DNA of 28,661 bases from an uncultured Eubacteriales bacterium (GCA_958405585.1 CATYEP010000004.1:1-28661); one strand, 5' to 3'. Positions 15,068 through 22,945 are shown, counted from the first letter of the stretch. The notes: generated by a model from the sequence alone, not told the origin. Program-made: numbers and translations.

Positions 15068-15667
15068 TCACGACGTTACTTTTACCTGCGCAAACCGCAG
15101 TACCTTGTCGCCGCGTTTGTAACCTTTCAAAAATACTTCCTTCACATACCCCGCTTCCACACCGTCTGCGGCAGGCTCGCTCATGATCGCTTCACAGAAC
15201 GTAGGATCAAATTCTTCGTCCACAGGATTGATCTCTTCGATCCCCTCGTCCTCCAAAAGTTTTTTGAACGAACGAAGCACCATTTCAATCCCTTTCTTCG
15301 TCTGCTCGTCACAGGAAAGCAGCGCCCGCTCCAGATTGTCGCCAATCGGGAATATCTTCAGAAGTATGTCGCCCTTACCGTCCAGATACGCATTGCGGCG
15401 CGTCGCTTCATTCCGCTTGCGGAAATTATCGAACTCCGCTACCGAACGCATCCACTTGTCTTTATAATCCGCCGTCTCCGCCTGCGCTTTCGCAAGCTCT
15501 TCCTTCAGCTTTTCGTGCTTGCCGTGATGCTCCGCATGCTCTTCTTTCTGCCCGTCCTGACATGCCCCCTTCTCCGCCTGCTCCGCTTCCTGCGACAGTT
15601 CCTTTTCCGGCTGAAGTTCCGCTTTCTCTTCCGCAGCTCCCTGCGGCTTGTTCACTTCTTCACTCAT
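15068..15667 (-). CDS. grpE: Nucleotide exchange factor GrpE
   Basis: Releases ADP from DnaK to restart its cycle. The 199-aa product has a long acidic, Glu/Gln/Lys-rich N-terminal region, a coiled coil (KLKEELAKAQAETADYKDKW), the core DNFRKRNEATRR, and the C-terminal beta domain (VDEEFDPTFCEAIM ... GYKRGDKVLR). ATG at 15667 overlaps the end of hrcA by 8 nt and has AAGGA about 9-10 nt upstream, implying translational coupling. Longer in-frame starts would run into hrcA and lack a site. Confidence 0.96.
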   Translation of the reverse strand: MSEEVNKPQGAAEEKAELQPEKELSQEAEQAEKGACQDGQKEEHAEHHGKHEKLKEELAKAQAETADYKDKWMRSVAEFDNFRKRNEATRRNAYLDGKGDILLKIFPIGDNLERALLSCDEQTKKGIEMVLRSFKKLLEDEGIEEINPVDEEFDPTFCEAIMSEPAADGVEAGYVKEVFLKGYKRGDKVLRFAQVKVTS

Positions 15668-16730
15668 CTTTCTCGTCCTTCCCGTCCTTGTTGTCCGTAT
15701 TGTCCTTTTTCTTGTTCCCCACGATCCCTTCCAATGCCTTGCCAACATTCTCCAAAACCGTGATCACTTTATGATAATCCATTCGGATCGGCCCGATCAC
15801 TCCGTACGTCCCAAGATTCTTGCCTCCCGCAGAATACGTCGCCGTAACTACCGAACAATCTTCCGGAACCTCTTTGTCATCACACGACCCGATCTTTACG
15901 TTGATCTGAATTTCATCGTTTTCATCCCCGATGATCTCCGCAAGTTTATCCTTGCTCGATATCACCGTCAGAAAATTCTTCACATTGTCAATATCATCAT
16001 ACTCGGGATGATTGAATATCTTCTCCGCCCCCGAAAGCACTACGTCTTCATCCCTCGGTCTCGTGTACGACTTCAGCGCGTCGATCACTTCGTGCATTAC
16101 CTGTCGATACTGCCCGAATTCCGCCAATACCTCGTCTTCCACTTCCCTGATCTCCGAAAGCGCTTTGCCTTCAAACAGCTTCGCGATCACCTTCGAGGCA
16201 TTCTCCAGTTCGTCGTCCGTCATTCCCTCCGGAATCTCGATAAAACTGTCCCGCAGAATCCGCATCCCCGTCACAATAACCAAAAGCGCGTTCCCGTCTC
16301 CGCAAGATAAAAGCGCTATGTTCTTGATCCGCTCTTCATCTGCGTGCGGCCCGATCCCCACCGACGTGTAATCCGTCAGCTCACTGATCACTTTCGATAC
16401 GCTCTTCACCAGATGCTCTACATCGTTTGACTTCCCCGAAAACGCACTCTCAATATAATCAAGATCACTCTCGGACAGATTCCCCTTCTCCATCAGCTCC
16501 TCGATATAAAACCGATACGCCTGCGGCGAAGGTACCCGCCCTCCCGATGTGTGAAACTGCGTCAGATACCCAAGCTCCTCCAGCGACGCAAGCTCGTTGC
16601 GCACCGTCGCCGAACTTACGTCCGTCAGATGCTTCTCCGCAATGCTCTTGCTCGACACCGGTACAGCCGTGTTGATGTATTCATCTACAACAATCTGTAA
16701 AATTTTCTTCTTTCGGTCGGACATCTTCAT
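15660..16730 (-). CDS. hrcA: Heat-inducible transcription repressor HrcA
   Basis: Represses its own operon by binding CIRCE and is kept active by GroEL in species studied. The 356-aa product has the N-terminal winged helix (MSDRKKKILQIVV, DVSSATVRNELASLEELGYL, TSGGRVPSPQAYRFYI) followed by the GAF-like and C-terminal domains. Length is near the family norm; the C-terminus ends in a Lys/Asp-rich tail (DNKDGKDEKDE). Two ATGs (16730 and 16724) lie close together and neither has a clear ribosome site, which may keep repressor levels low. It is first in hrcA-grpE-dnaK-dnaJ. Confidence 0.96.
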   Translation of the reverse strand: MKMSDRKKKILQIVVDEYINTAVPVSSKSIAEKHLTDVSSATVRNELASLEELGYLTQFHTSGGRVPSPQAYRFYIEELMEKGNLSESDLDYIESAFSGKSNDVEHLVKSVSKVISELTDYTSVGIGPHADEERIKNIALLSCGDGNALLVIVTGMRILRDSFIEIPEGMTDDELENASKVIAKLFEGKALSEIREVEDEVLAEFGQYRQVMHEVIDALKSYTRPRDEDVVLSGAEKIFNHPEYDDIDNVKNFLTVISSKDKLAEIIGDENDEIQINVKIGSCDDKEVPEDCSVVTATYSAGGKNLGTYGVIGPIRMDYHKVITVLENVGKALEGIVGNKKKDNTDNKDGKDEKDE

Positions 16731-16775
16731 TGCCGCTTCACCCCGCGTTACTTTGGCACTTGTTTTTTTACAATG

Positions 16776-16802
16776 TTAGCACTCTCATCTCTTAAGTGCT
16801 AA
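16776..16802. promoter_or_regulatory. CIRCE operator (HrcA binding site)
   Basis: TTAGCACTC (16776-16784), 9-nt spacer, AAGTGCTAA (16794-16802). This is the consensus TTAGCACTC-N9-GAGTGCTAA with one changed base. It lies just downstream of the hrcA -10 box, over the start of transcription, which is the classic position. Confidence 0.95.
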
Positions 16803-16806
16803 CGCT

Positions 16807-16835
16807 ATTATATATTCATTGCGAAAGAATGTCAA
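16807..16835 (-). promoter_or_regulatory. Consensus sigma-A promoter of the heat-shock operon
   Basis: Minus strand: TTGACA (16830-16835), 17-nt spacer, TATAAT (16807-16812), a perfect match, 4 nt from CIRCE. Strong promoter plus HrcA repression explains heat control. Confidence 0.92.
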
Positions 16836-17097
16836 GAGTTTTGCGACAAAATTTTAAAAAATTTTTTTTTTGCCAATACAATCGCGCGCGCACCATTATT
16901 ATAGGCTTTGCAGATTGCTTTTCTTTTATGCATCGGCTCTGATTGCCTATTCCGTCTCTCTTCCCATCGTTTCCGATCACCTTTAGCAGCCGTTTCAACA
17001 CCTTCCTCTGCTTTGCACGCCTTTGTCTGAACCTGCCTGTCTCTTCGTGTTCTCATCTGCTTTATGTTTACTTGCCTGCTTTTGCATTCAGTTTTCT

Positions 17098-17142
17098 ATA
17101 TGCCAAAGGGGACGCGCTTAAAGCGCGTCCCCTTTGGCATAT
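17098..17142. repeat. 45-bp near-perfect palindrome
   Basis: Arms of 22 bp (17098-17119 and 17121-17142, core AAAGGGGACGCGCTT and complement) are exact complements around a single central A. Neither strand has a U tract after it, so it is not a standard terminator. Confidence 0.9.
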
Positions 17143-17335
17143 CGGTAGGTTATTACAATGGTATAAGCAAATTTATCTGTCTGCGTTGCTCTCCCGCCCT
17201 TTACACTTTTTATAGCTCTCGCACCGACGAAAACCTGCGGCATGAAATACTCTTGCGGAATGAAAGACACTTGCCGCTCATCCGCTCCACAAACTTGTCT
17301 CTCGTGCCCCGTATTCTTACAGATTCCGTAAAAAG

Positions 17336-17364
17336 ATTTTAACATATTTCTTACTGTTTGTCAA
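17336..17364 (-). promoter_or_regulatory. Orphan sigma-A-like promoter in the gene-poor region
   Basis: Minus strand: TTGACA (17359-17364), 17-nt spacer, TAAAAT (17336-17341). The -35 box overlaps the inverted repeat 17361-17394. Nothing convincing is encoded downstream before the hrcA promoter. Confidence 0.45.
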
Positions 17365-17394
17365 ATAAAATTAACTGCGGTTAATTTTATTTGA
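17361..17394. repeat. 15-bp perfect inverted repeat over a -35 box
   Basis: TCAAATAAAATTAAC (17361-17375) and GTTAATTTTATTTGA (17380-17394) are exact complements with a 4-nt loop. It overlaps the -35 box of the orphan promoter, much like the arrangement at 145-193. Confidence 0.8.
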
Positions 17395-17419
17395 GAGAAA
17401 AATTTTGTTTTTTTGAGTT

Positions 17420-17462
17420 GCAGCAGGCTTGACGCACAATTTTTGTGCGTCAAGCCTGCTGC
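17420..17462. repeat. 20-bp perfect inverted repeat
   Basis: GCAGCAGGCTTGACGCACAA (17420-17439) and its exact complement (17443-17462) flank a 3-nt TTT loop. No U tract follows on either strand. Confidence 0.9.
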
Positions 17463-17611
17463 GGTTTCATTGATGCATGAAGCAAAACCAGAAATCAGCT
17501 TTTCGTTTTCACTTTTGACGCGCACAATACCGATCAAAAAAGATTCCGCATTGCATCGTCGTTTTTGTTTTCACCCGGTCTGCTCACTTAAAAGAATAAT
17601 TCTTTTTTAAG

Positions 17612-17713
17612 GCGTTGCACTTAGCAGGATCCATCACCGTTTAAGTGTTTCACTTGATGGTATATACTTGTATAAACTCTTTTTTCTCAATGCGTTGCAC
17701 TTGATTGTATAAT
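17612..17713 (+). repeat. Degenerate GCGTTGCACTT repeats
   Basis: Three related units: 17612-17622 (GCGTTGCACTT), 17645-17666 (GTGTTTCACTTGATGGTATA) and 17692-17713 (GCGTTGCACTTGATTGTATA). The second and third share 17 of 20 positions. A bulged hairpin (CCATC, AAGTG / CACTT, GATGG; 17631-17660) includes the second unit. Confidence 0.5.
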
Positions 17714-17726
17714 TCACCCTGACGTT

Positions 17727-17760
17727 AAAAAAACGGATAACCTTGCGGTTATCCGTTTTT
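17727..17760 (-). terminator. Terminator of the hydrogenase operon
   Basis: AAAAACGGATAACC (17729-17742) pairs exactly with 17747-17760 over a 4-nt loop; the minus-strand RNA ends in a run of U. It begins 2 nt after the hydA stop. Confidence 0.88.
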
Positions 17761-17762
17761 GA

Positions 17763-19496
17763 TTATTTATGTTTCCTGTCGACATACTTTGTATGCAAAA
17801 TCTCATGCGCTTTGTGCGAACCGGGCTCGCCAAAAAATTCTTTGTAAAGCGACATGACCGCTTCGTTTTCATGGCTCTTGCGGATCTTTGCCTTCTTATC
17901 TTCGTCGTACAATGCTTTCGCACGTTTGGAACGCAAATCGACGTTACGGCGCACATACGCGCTCTGGATCGGCTGTCCGCCGCCGTTCACGCAACCGCCC
18001 GGACAGCACATCACTTCCACAAACGTATAGTCGCATTCGCCCTTCTTGATCTTTTCGCAAAGCTGTTTCGCATTGGTAAGACCGGATGCCACCGCAACTT
18101 TAACTTTTACGCCGTTGAGGTCGTATTCCGCTTCCTTGATCCCCTTGATTCCGCGCACCGCTTTGAATTCGACGTTATCCAAAGGTTTGCCTGTCAATTT
18201 TTCCGCCGCCGTACGAAGAGCCGCTTCCATAACGCCGCCCGTCGCGCCGAAAATAACGCCGGCACCCGTAAATTCGCCCAAAGGATTATCAAAAGTACTA
18301 TCAGGCAATTCGTTGTAAATGATACCCGATGTCTTGATCATTTTAGCAAGTTCGCGCGTGGTGAGCACTGCATCAACATCAGGATATCCGCTCGCATTTT
18401 GGTCCGCGCGCGTTTTTTCAAATTTTTTCGCCGTGCAGGGCATGACTCCGACAAAATAAATATTCTTCGGATCGATCCCTTCTTTCTGCGCCCAGTACGT
18501 CTTGACTGTAGCACCCGTCATCTGCATAGGCGATTTACAGGAGGAAAGATTGGGAATGAGTTCCGGATAATAATACTCTACGTAACGGATCCAACCGGGC
18601 GAACAGCTCGTGAACATAGGCAGAACACCCTTATTTGTCACGCGGTCGAGAAGTTCGGTCGATTCTTCCATAATGGTGAGATCTGCGCCGAAGTTGACGT
18701 CGAACACTTTGTCGAACCCGAGCATACGCATTGCCGTGAACATCTTACCTTCCGTATTCGTGCCGATAGGATACCCGAATTCTTCACCGATCGCCGCACG
18801 CACGGCAGGTGCCGCCGCAACGATGACTACCTTTTCGGGATTGTTGATCGCATCGCGGACGTTGTCGATCTCTTCGCGTTCATGCAGTGCACCCGTCGGG
18901 CAAACCGCCACGCACTGTCCGCATGCCACGCAGGGAGCATCGTTCAGATCTGCTTCGAACGCACATGCAATGTGCGTATTGAAACCGCGGCGCGCAGGCG
19001 AAATGACCGCCACTTCCTGCACCTTCTTGCAAACCGCCACGCAACGGCGGCAGAGGATGCACTTTTCATTGTCGCGAACGAGATAACTCGTCGACGTATC
19101 CTGTTCACACTCGGTGCGCGCGCCTTTAAAGCGGTTTTCGTCGCAGCCGTATTCGTTGGAAAGTTTCTGCAGTTCGCAGTTGGTGGAACGCACGCAGGAA
19201 AGGCATTCTTTCTTATGATCGGACAAGAGCAGTTCCAGCGTGGTCTTACGGGATTTGCGCACCTTTTCGGTGTTCGTGAATACTTCCATCCCTTCGTTGA
19301 CGGGATACACACAGGCCGCCACAAGCGAGCGCGCGCCCTTTACTTCCACAACGCAGATACGGCAGGCGCCGATCTCGTTGATCTCTTTCAGATAGCACAG
19401 GGTCGGAATGTTGATGCCGGCGATCTTCGCCGCTTCCAGTATCGTCGTCCCCTCTTTGACTTCTACGGGAATATTGTTTATTTTCAAATGTACCAT
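17763..19496 (-). CDS. hydA: [FeFe] hydrogenase catalytic subunit HydA
   Basis: Interconverts protons and H2 at the H-cluster; with HydB and HydC it forms a cytoplasmic NAD(H)-linked, probably electron-bifurcating enzyme using ferredoxin. The 577-aa product has an N-terminal [2Fe-2S] domain (C34, C45, C48, C62), a His-Cys [4Fe-4S] domain (HKKECLSCVRSTNC), two ferredoxin clusters (CILCRRCVAVC, CVACGQCVAVCP), and the H-cluster domain with motifs TSCSPGW (C298), MPCTAKKFE (C353) and EVMCCPGGCVNGGGQP (C498, C502). The modular plan matches clostridial CpI (about 574 aa); it lacks the C-terminal extension of Thermotoga HydA. The first motif has Ser where CpI has the second Cys of TSCCP. ATG at 19496 has GGAGG 12 nt upstream. 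No hydE/F/G maturase genes lie in the window. Confidence 0.95.
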   Translation of the reverse strand: MVHLKINNIPVEVKEGTTILEAAKIAGINIPTLCYLKEINEIGACRICVVEVKGARSLVAACVYPVNEGMEVFTNTEKVRKSRKTTLELLLSDHKKECLSCVRSTNCELQKLSNEYGCDENRFKGARTECEQDTSTSYLVRDNEKCILCRRCVAVCKKVQEVAVISPARRGFNTHIACAFEADLNDAPCVACGQCVAVCPTGALHEREEIDNVRDAINNPEKVVIVAAAPAVRAAIGEEFGYPIGTNTEGKMFTAMRMLGFDKVFDVNFGADLTIMEESTELLDRVTNKGVLPMFTSCSPGWIRYVEYYYPELIPNLSSCKSPMQMTGATVKTYWAQKEGIDPKNIYFVGVMPCTAKKFEKTRADQNASGYPDVDAVLTTRELAKMIKTSGIIYNELPDSTFDNPLGEFTGAGVIFGATGGVMEAALRTAAEKLTGKPLDNVEFKAVRGIKGIKEAEYDLNGVKVKVAVASGLTNAKQLCEKIKKGECDYTFVEVMCCPGGCVNGGGQPIQSAYVRRNVDLRSKRAKALYDEDKKAKIRKSHENEAVMSLYKEFFGEPGSHKAHEILHTKYVDRKHK

Positions 19497-19517
19497 AATC
19501 TCTGTAATCCTCCGCCG

Positions 19518-21308
19518 TTATGCCTTGATGATCGCGCCGAAACGGCATTTTTCCATACACACACCGCACTTGATGCACTTGTTCGGATCGATGACGTGCG
19601 GTTCTTTGACCGTACCCGTGATCGCTCCCGCCGGACAGTTGCGCGCACAGAGCGTACAGCCTTTGCACTTGTCCGCTACGATCTGATAGCGCAGCAGTTT
19701 CTTGCAGACACCCGCCGGGCAGCGCTTATCGCGTACATGCGCTTCGTACTCGTCACGGAAATAATGCAACGTGGAAAGCACGGGGTTCGGAGCCGTCTGC
19801 CCCAATCCGCACAGAGAATTCTCTTTGATATAGTAGCAAAGCTCTTCCATCTTGTCGAGATCTTCCATCGTGGCGGTACCGTCCGTCACTTTGCAGAGCA
19901 TTTCGTACAGCCGTTTCGTACCGATACGGCATGCCGTACATTTGCCGCAGCTCTCATCAACCGTAAATTCGAGGAAGAACTTCGCGATGTCGACCATACA
20001 GTTGTCTTCGTCCATGACGATCAGACCGCCCGATCCCATCATCGAACCGATCTTGATCAGGTTGTCGTAATCGATGGGCGTATCGATCAGATGTGCGGGA
20101 ATACAGCCGCCGGAAGGCCCGCCCGTCTGCGCCGCTTTGAATTTCTTTCCGTTCGGACAGCCGCCGCCGATATCGTAAATGATCTCGCGCATGGTCGTAC
20201 CCATCGGGATCTCGACCAGCCCCGTGTTGTGGATCTTTCCGCCGAGCGCAAATACTTTCGTGCCGCGGCTCTTTTCCGTACCCATCGATGCAAACCAGTC
20301 CGCACCCTTCAAAATGATCTGCGGAACGTTCGCATACGTTTCCACGTTATTGAGAATGGTCGGCTTGCCGAACAATCCCTTGACCGCAGGGAACGGAGGA
20401 CGGGGACGCGGTTCGCCGCGATGCCCTTCGATGGACGTCATCAGCGCCGTCTCTTCGCCGCAGACAAACGCGCCCGCGCCGAGACGGATATCAAGGTCGA
20501 AACAGAATTTCGTTCCAAAAATATTTTTGCCCAAAAGCCCGTATTCACGCGCCTGTTTGATCGCGATCGTCAGGCGCTGTACCGCGATCGGGTATTCCGC
20601 ACGGACATAAATGAAACCCTGGTCTGCGCCGATCGCATATGCTGCAATCGCCATTGCTTCGATGACCGCATGCGGATCACCTTCCAGAATGGAACGGTCC
20701 ATGAATGCGCCCGGATCGCCTTCGTCGGCGTTACAGCAGACGTATTTCTTATTTCCGACCGAATTCTTCGCAAACTGCCATTTCCTGCCCGTCGGGAATC
20801 CTGCACCGCCGCGGCCGCGCAGTCCCGATTTGGAGATCACGTCGATGACATCCTGCGGCGTCATTTCCGTGAGCACTTTACCGAGCGCTTCGTACCCGTC
20901 GTACGCAATGTATTCTTCGATCTTTTCCGGGTTGATCACGCCGCAGTTTCTGAGCGCAACACGATGCTGTTTTTTATAGAAATTTGTGTCGTTAAGCGCT
21001 TTGATACTGCCGTCTTCCCCGACCGTTTCTTTGTAGAGAAGCCGCGTCACGATACGCCCTTTTACAATATGTTCGTTGAAAATTTCATCGACGTCTTCCA
21101 CTTTTACCTGCGAATAGAACGCACCTTCCGGATAGACGATCATGATCGGCCCGTACGCGCAAAGCCCGAAACAGCCCGTTTTTGTGACATGCACTTCGTT
21201 TTCCAGCCCCGCTTTCTGCACGCGGTCAACGAGCGCATCGTATACTTTCATGGAATTGCCGGAAGTACAGCCCGTACCGCCGCAAACGAGTATGTGTGAT
21301 CTGAACAT
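19518..21308 (-). CDS. hydB: Hydrogenase diaphorase subunit HydB (NuoF-like)
   Basis: NAD(H)-binding flavoprotein subunit, proposed site of bifurcation in this enzyme class. The 596-aa product has an N-terminal thioredoxin-like [2Fe-2S] domain (C9, C14, C46, C50), the FMN/NADH domain (GRGGAGFPTG at 165-174, CNADEGDPGAFMDR), an SLBB region, the NuoF [4Fe-4S] motif SCGKCTACR (C454, C457, C460), and a C-terminal two-cluster ferredoxin (CKGCTLCARNCPAGA, CIKCGVCMEKC). The added ferredoxin domain distinguishes it from complex I NuoF. ATG at 21308 follows GGAGGAG at about 10 nt. It lies 21 nt before hydA and 21 nt after the small [2Fe-2S] gene. Confidence 0.95.
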   Translation of the reverse strand: MFRSHILVCGGTGCTSGNSMKVYDALVDRVQKAGLENEVHVTKTGCFGLCAYGPIMIVYPEGAFYSQVKVEDVDEIFNEHIVKGRIVTRLLYKETVGEDGSIKALNDTNFYKKQHRVALRNCGVINPEKIEEYIAYDGYEALGKVLTEMTPQDVIDVISKSGLRGRGGAGFPTGRKWQFAKNSVGNKKYVCCNADEGDPGAFMDRSILEGDPHAVIEAMAIAAYAIGADQGFIYVRAEYPIAVQRLTIAIKQAREYGLLGKNIFGTKFCFDLDIRLGAGAFVCGEETALMTSIEGHRGEPRPRPPFPAVKGLFGKPTILNNVETYANVPQIILKGADWFASMGTEKSRGTKVFALGGKIHNTGLVEIPMGTTMREIIYDIGGGCPNGKKFKAAQTGGPSGGCIPAHLIDTPIDYDNLIKIGSMMGSGGLIVMDEDNCMVDIAKFFLEFTVDESCGKCTACRIGTKRLYEMLCKVTDGTATMEDLDKMEELCYYIKENSLCGLGQTAPNPVLSTLHYFRDEYEAHVRDKRCPAGVCKKLLRYQIVADKCKGCTLCARNCPAGAITGTVKEPHVIDPNKCIKCGVCMEKCRFGAIIKA

Positions 21309-21329
21309 TTGGTCTTATCTCCTCCGCCC

Positions 21330-21695
21330 TTAATTCTCGCTGATCAGGTATTCCTTGCACGGATTCCCGTTCACGACATGGTCATTCATGACCTTGCGCG
21401 CTTTGTCTGCCGTCATATGCACGTATGTAAATTTCTGACCGTCTCTGAATATTTCAACGATCGGCTCCAGACGGCACATCCCGATACATCCCGTCTGCGA
21501 TATGCTCACATTGTGCAGATGTCTTTTATCCGCTTCTTCCAAAAGCGCGTCTAAAACCGGCCGCGCGCCCGCCGCGATCCCGCAAGTCGCCATCCCCACT
21601 TTTATAACCGTTTCATCCGATCCGGCTACACTGCGATTGTCTGTCTGCGATTTCATCTTTTCCCGCAACGCCCGCAGTTCTTCCAAACTCTTCAT
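21330..21695 (-). CDS. Small thioredoxin-like [2Fe-2S] ferredoxin-domain protein
   Basis: A 121-aa protein with an N-terminal helix and a fold like the C-terminal half of NuoE and the N-terminus of HydB. Cysteines are C38 (TCGIAAGARP), C70 and C74 (TGCIGMC); the second cysteine of the first pair, present in HydB (CGGTGC), is replaced, leaving three in the usual positions plus C113 near the end. Such CGIAAGAR proteins recur in clostridial hydrogenase clusters; whether they carry a normal cluster is unclear. The ATG overlaps the upstream HATPase gene by 4 nt (ATGA). Likely an accessory or electron-transfer subunit. Confidence 0.85.
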   Translation of the reverse strand: MKSLEELRALREKMKSQTDNRSVAGSDETVIKVGMATCGIAAGARPVLDALLEEADKRHLHNVSISQTGCIGMCRLEPIVEIFRDGQKFTYVHMTADKARKVMNDHVVNGNPCKEYLISEN

Positions 21696-22243
21696 AACCT
21701 ACCTCCATATATGGTAACTAAATTTTCTTGAATGTAATCCCGCAAAAAGGTGCGCACCTGCGGCGCGTCCAGAGGGATCCCCTCCAGTACCGTACGAAAT
21801 TCTTTCGTATCCAGTACGGCCTTTTTCCCGTCGCTTTCCACGCTCACGAGAAAATCAACGCCCGGGTTCATGGTGATCAGCTGCAAAATCACTCCGCCGA
21901 AATCCCCCAACGGCATACGATCGATGTGGCTGATCTTATACCGTGCGCATACCTCGGTTCCTTTCCCCTTCTCCGATCTCACGGAAAAATCTCCGCCCGC
22001 GCTTTCCGCCGAAAACTTGAACAGCGGCAATCCCATGCCGACTTTGCGCGTCGTACGCGTCGTCGTAAACGGATCGGTCACACGTGCAAGCATTTCCGGA
22101 TCCATTCCGCAACCGTCATCACGGATACGGATCTCCATTTCATCCCTCTCAAAATCCGCACACAGCGCGATCGCAATGTTCTTCGCCCCCGCCGACAGCG
22201 AATTTTCCGTTATATCCAGAACGTTCAGCGCCAACTCACGCAT
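21692..22243 (-). CDS. Histidine-kinase-like ATPase (HATPase) without kinase partner domain
   Basis: A 183-aa GHKL ATP-binding protein: N box around DITENSLSAGAK (N14), G1 box RDDGCGMD, a phosphate-loop region DPFTTTRTTRKVGMGLPLF, then about 75 residues of unassigned sequence. It has no dimerisation/phosphoacceptor domain and no sensor, so it is not a complete sensor kinase. Similar proteins sit in hydrogenase operons of other Clostridia between the NuoE-like and [2Fe-2S] genes; a regulatory or assembly role is inferred, not known. It starts 1 nt after hydC and overlaps the next gene by 4 nt, so it is tightly coupled to the enzyme genes. Confidence 0.88.
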   Translation of the reverse strand: MRELALNVLDITENSLSAGAKNIAIALCADFERDEMEIRIRDDGCGMDPEMLARVTDPFTTTRTTRKVGMGLPLFKFSAESAGGDFSVRSEKGKGTEVCARYKISHIDRMPLGDFGGVILQLITMNPGVDFLVSVESDGKKAVLDTKEFRTVLEGIPLDAPQVRTFLRDYIQENLVTIYGGRL

Positions 22244-22244
22244 C

Positions 22245-22745
22245 TTAGTCCCTGTATTTTGCCAGGATCCCTTCGACTTCTTCCGCGCTCACTTTTCCGT
22301 ATACGTCATCGTTCACCGTCATGACCGGCGCCAATCCGCAGCACCCGATGCAGCGCGTTGCGTCCAGCGAAAACTTGAGATCGTCCGTACACTGCCCGCC
22401 TTCGATCTTCAGCGTGTCGCAGATCTTCTTATAAACATCCCCCGAACCTTTGACATAGCATGCCGTCCCGAGGCATACCCCGATCTTGTACTGCCCCTTC
22501 GGATACAGCGAAAACTGCGCATAAAACGTCGCAACTCCGTATACTTCCGCCAAGGATACCCCCAGTTCGTCCGCTATGATCTGCTGCACCGCTTCAGGCA
22601 GATATCCGTAAATATCCTGCGCTTTCTGCAACGCCGCGATCATCAAACCGTTATCGCCGCGCTTTTTCAGCTGAGCAAGCTCCGCGCGCAGCTTCTCTTC
22701 CTGCTCTTTCGTTCCGTTAAACGGCACGTCGATTTTCTTAGCCAA
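22245..22745 (-). CDS. hydC: Hydrogenase subunit HydC (NuoE-like [2Fe-2S] protein)
   Basis: Electron-transfer subunit between HydB flavin and other clusters. The 166-aa product has the NuoE helical N-terminus (ALQKAQDIYGYLPEAV, GVATFYAQF) and a thioredoxin-like [2Fe-2S] domain with cysteine pairs CLGTAC and CIGCC. It starts at TTG 22745, the only start in frame with the strong GGAGGT site 8 nt upstream; the ATG alternatives lie well inside the domain. It is the first gene of the operon, behind a promoter at 22813-22841 and a leader hairpin. Confidence 0.94.
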   Translation of the reverse strand: MAKKIDVPFNGTKEQEEKLRAELAQLKKRGDNGLMIAALQKAQDIYGYLPEAVQQIIADELGVSLAEVYGVATFYAQFSLYPKGQYKIGVCLGTACYVKGSGDVYKKICDTLKIEGGQCTDDLKFSLDATRCIGCCGLAPVMTVNDDVYGKVSAEEVEGILAKYRD

Positions 22746-22753
22746 TGAAACCT

Positions 22754-22759
22754 ACCTCC
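22754..22759 (-). promoter_or_regulatory. Ribosome binding site that fixes the hydC TTG start
   Basis: GGAGGT on the minus strand, 8 nt from TTG 22745. No ATG or GTG lies in frame at a suitable distance. Confidence 0.7.
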
Positions 22760-22767
22760 GATGTAAT

Positions 22768-22790
22768 CGGGCAAAGCATAGACTTGCCCG
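22768..22790 (-). repeat. Leader hairpin of the hydrogenase operon
   Basis: CGGGCAA (22768-22774) and TTGCCCG (22784-22790) form a 7-bp stem with a 9-nt loop in the 5' leader, 8 nt before the ribosome site. No U tract follows, so it may affect mRNA stability or translation. Confidence 0.55.
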
Positions 22791-22812
22791 TTTTATATTG
22801 TTCAACACTTTT

Positions 22813-22841
22813 ATTTTATCACAATTACAAACAATTTTCAA
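22813..22841 (-). promoter_or_regulatory. Promoter of the hydrogenase operon
   Basis: Minus strand: TTGAAA (22836-22841), 17-nt spacer, TAAAAT (22813-22818) preceded by TGA, an extended -10. It lies about 68 nt before hydC. TTGTGA just before the -10 resembles half a Rex site, but no second half is seen. Confidence 0.65.
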
Positions 22842-22904
22842 TAAATTTTTTAATATATTAACGTTCCCTTTTTAATTTTTTTCGGCGTTTTGCTTTGCAA
22901 CTGT

Positions 22905-22945
22905 ATATTTCCGCATAAAAACCGCCGCAAACGGAAATATTTTTT
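22905..22945. repeat. Inverted repeat between the divergent hyd and citrate synthase promoters
   Basis: ATATTTCCG (22905-22913) and CGGAAATAT (22932-22940) are exact complements, 18 nt apart, followed on the plus strand by TTTTT. It could be an operator or the terminator of a short plus-strand transcript. Confidence 0.5.

Larger units (their letters stand above)
16836..17726. other. Gene-poor region of about 890 bp with several large inverted repeats
   Basis: No reading frame here has a ribosome site, family resemblance or sensible composition. The part 16900-17090 is pyrimidine-rich on the plus strand. Three long perfect inverted repeats, one possible minus-strand promoter and a set of short TTGCACTT-type repeats are listed separately. 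An untranslated RNA is possible but not shown. Confidence 0.5.

Noticed and set aside
16832..17056. Small basic minus-strand reading frames upstream of hrcA
   Set aside because: Lys/Arg-rich because the strand is purine-rich; no ribosome site and no family resemblance.
17118..17345. 75-codon minus-strand frame starting at the orphan promoter
   Set aside because: Its ATG lies upstream of the predicted transcription start and its end falls inside a palindrome; no homology recognised.
17769..21299. A very long open frame (over 1,100 codons) on the plus strand opposite hydA and hydB
   Set aside because: It is the antisense shadow of two clear genes and arises from their codon bias; it is Arg/His/Phe-rich, has no domain and no ribosome site.
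22813..22841. Rex operator at the hydrogenase promoter
   Set aside because: Only the TTGTGA half is present; the partner half is missing.
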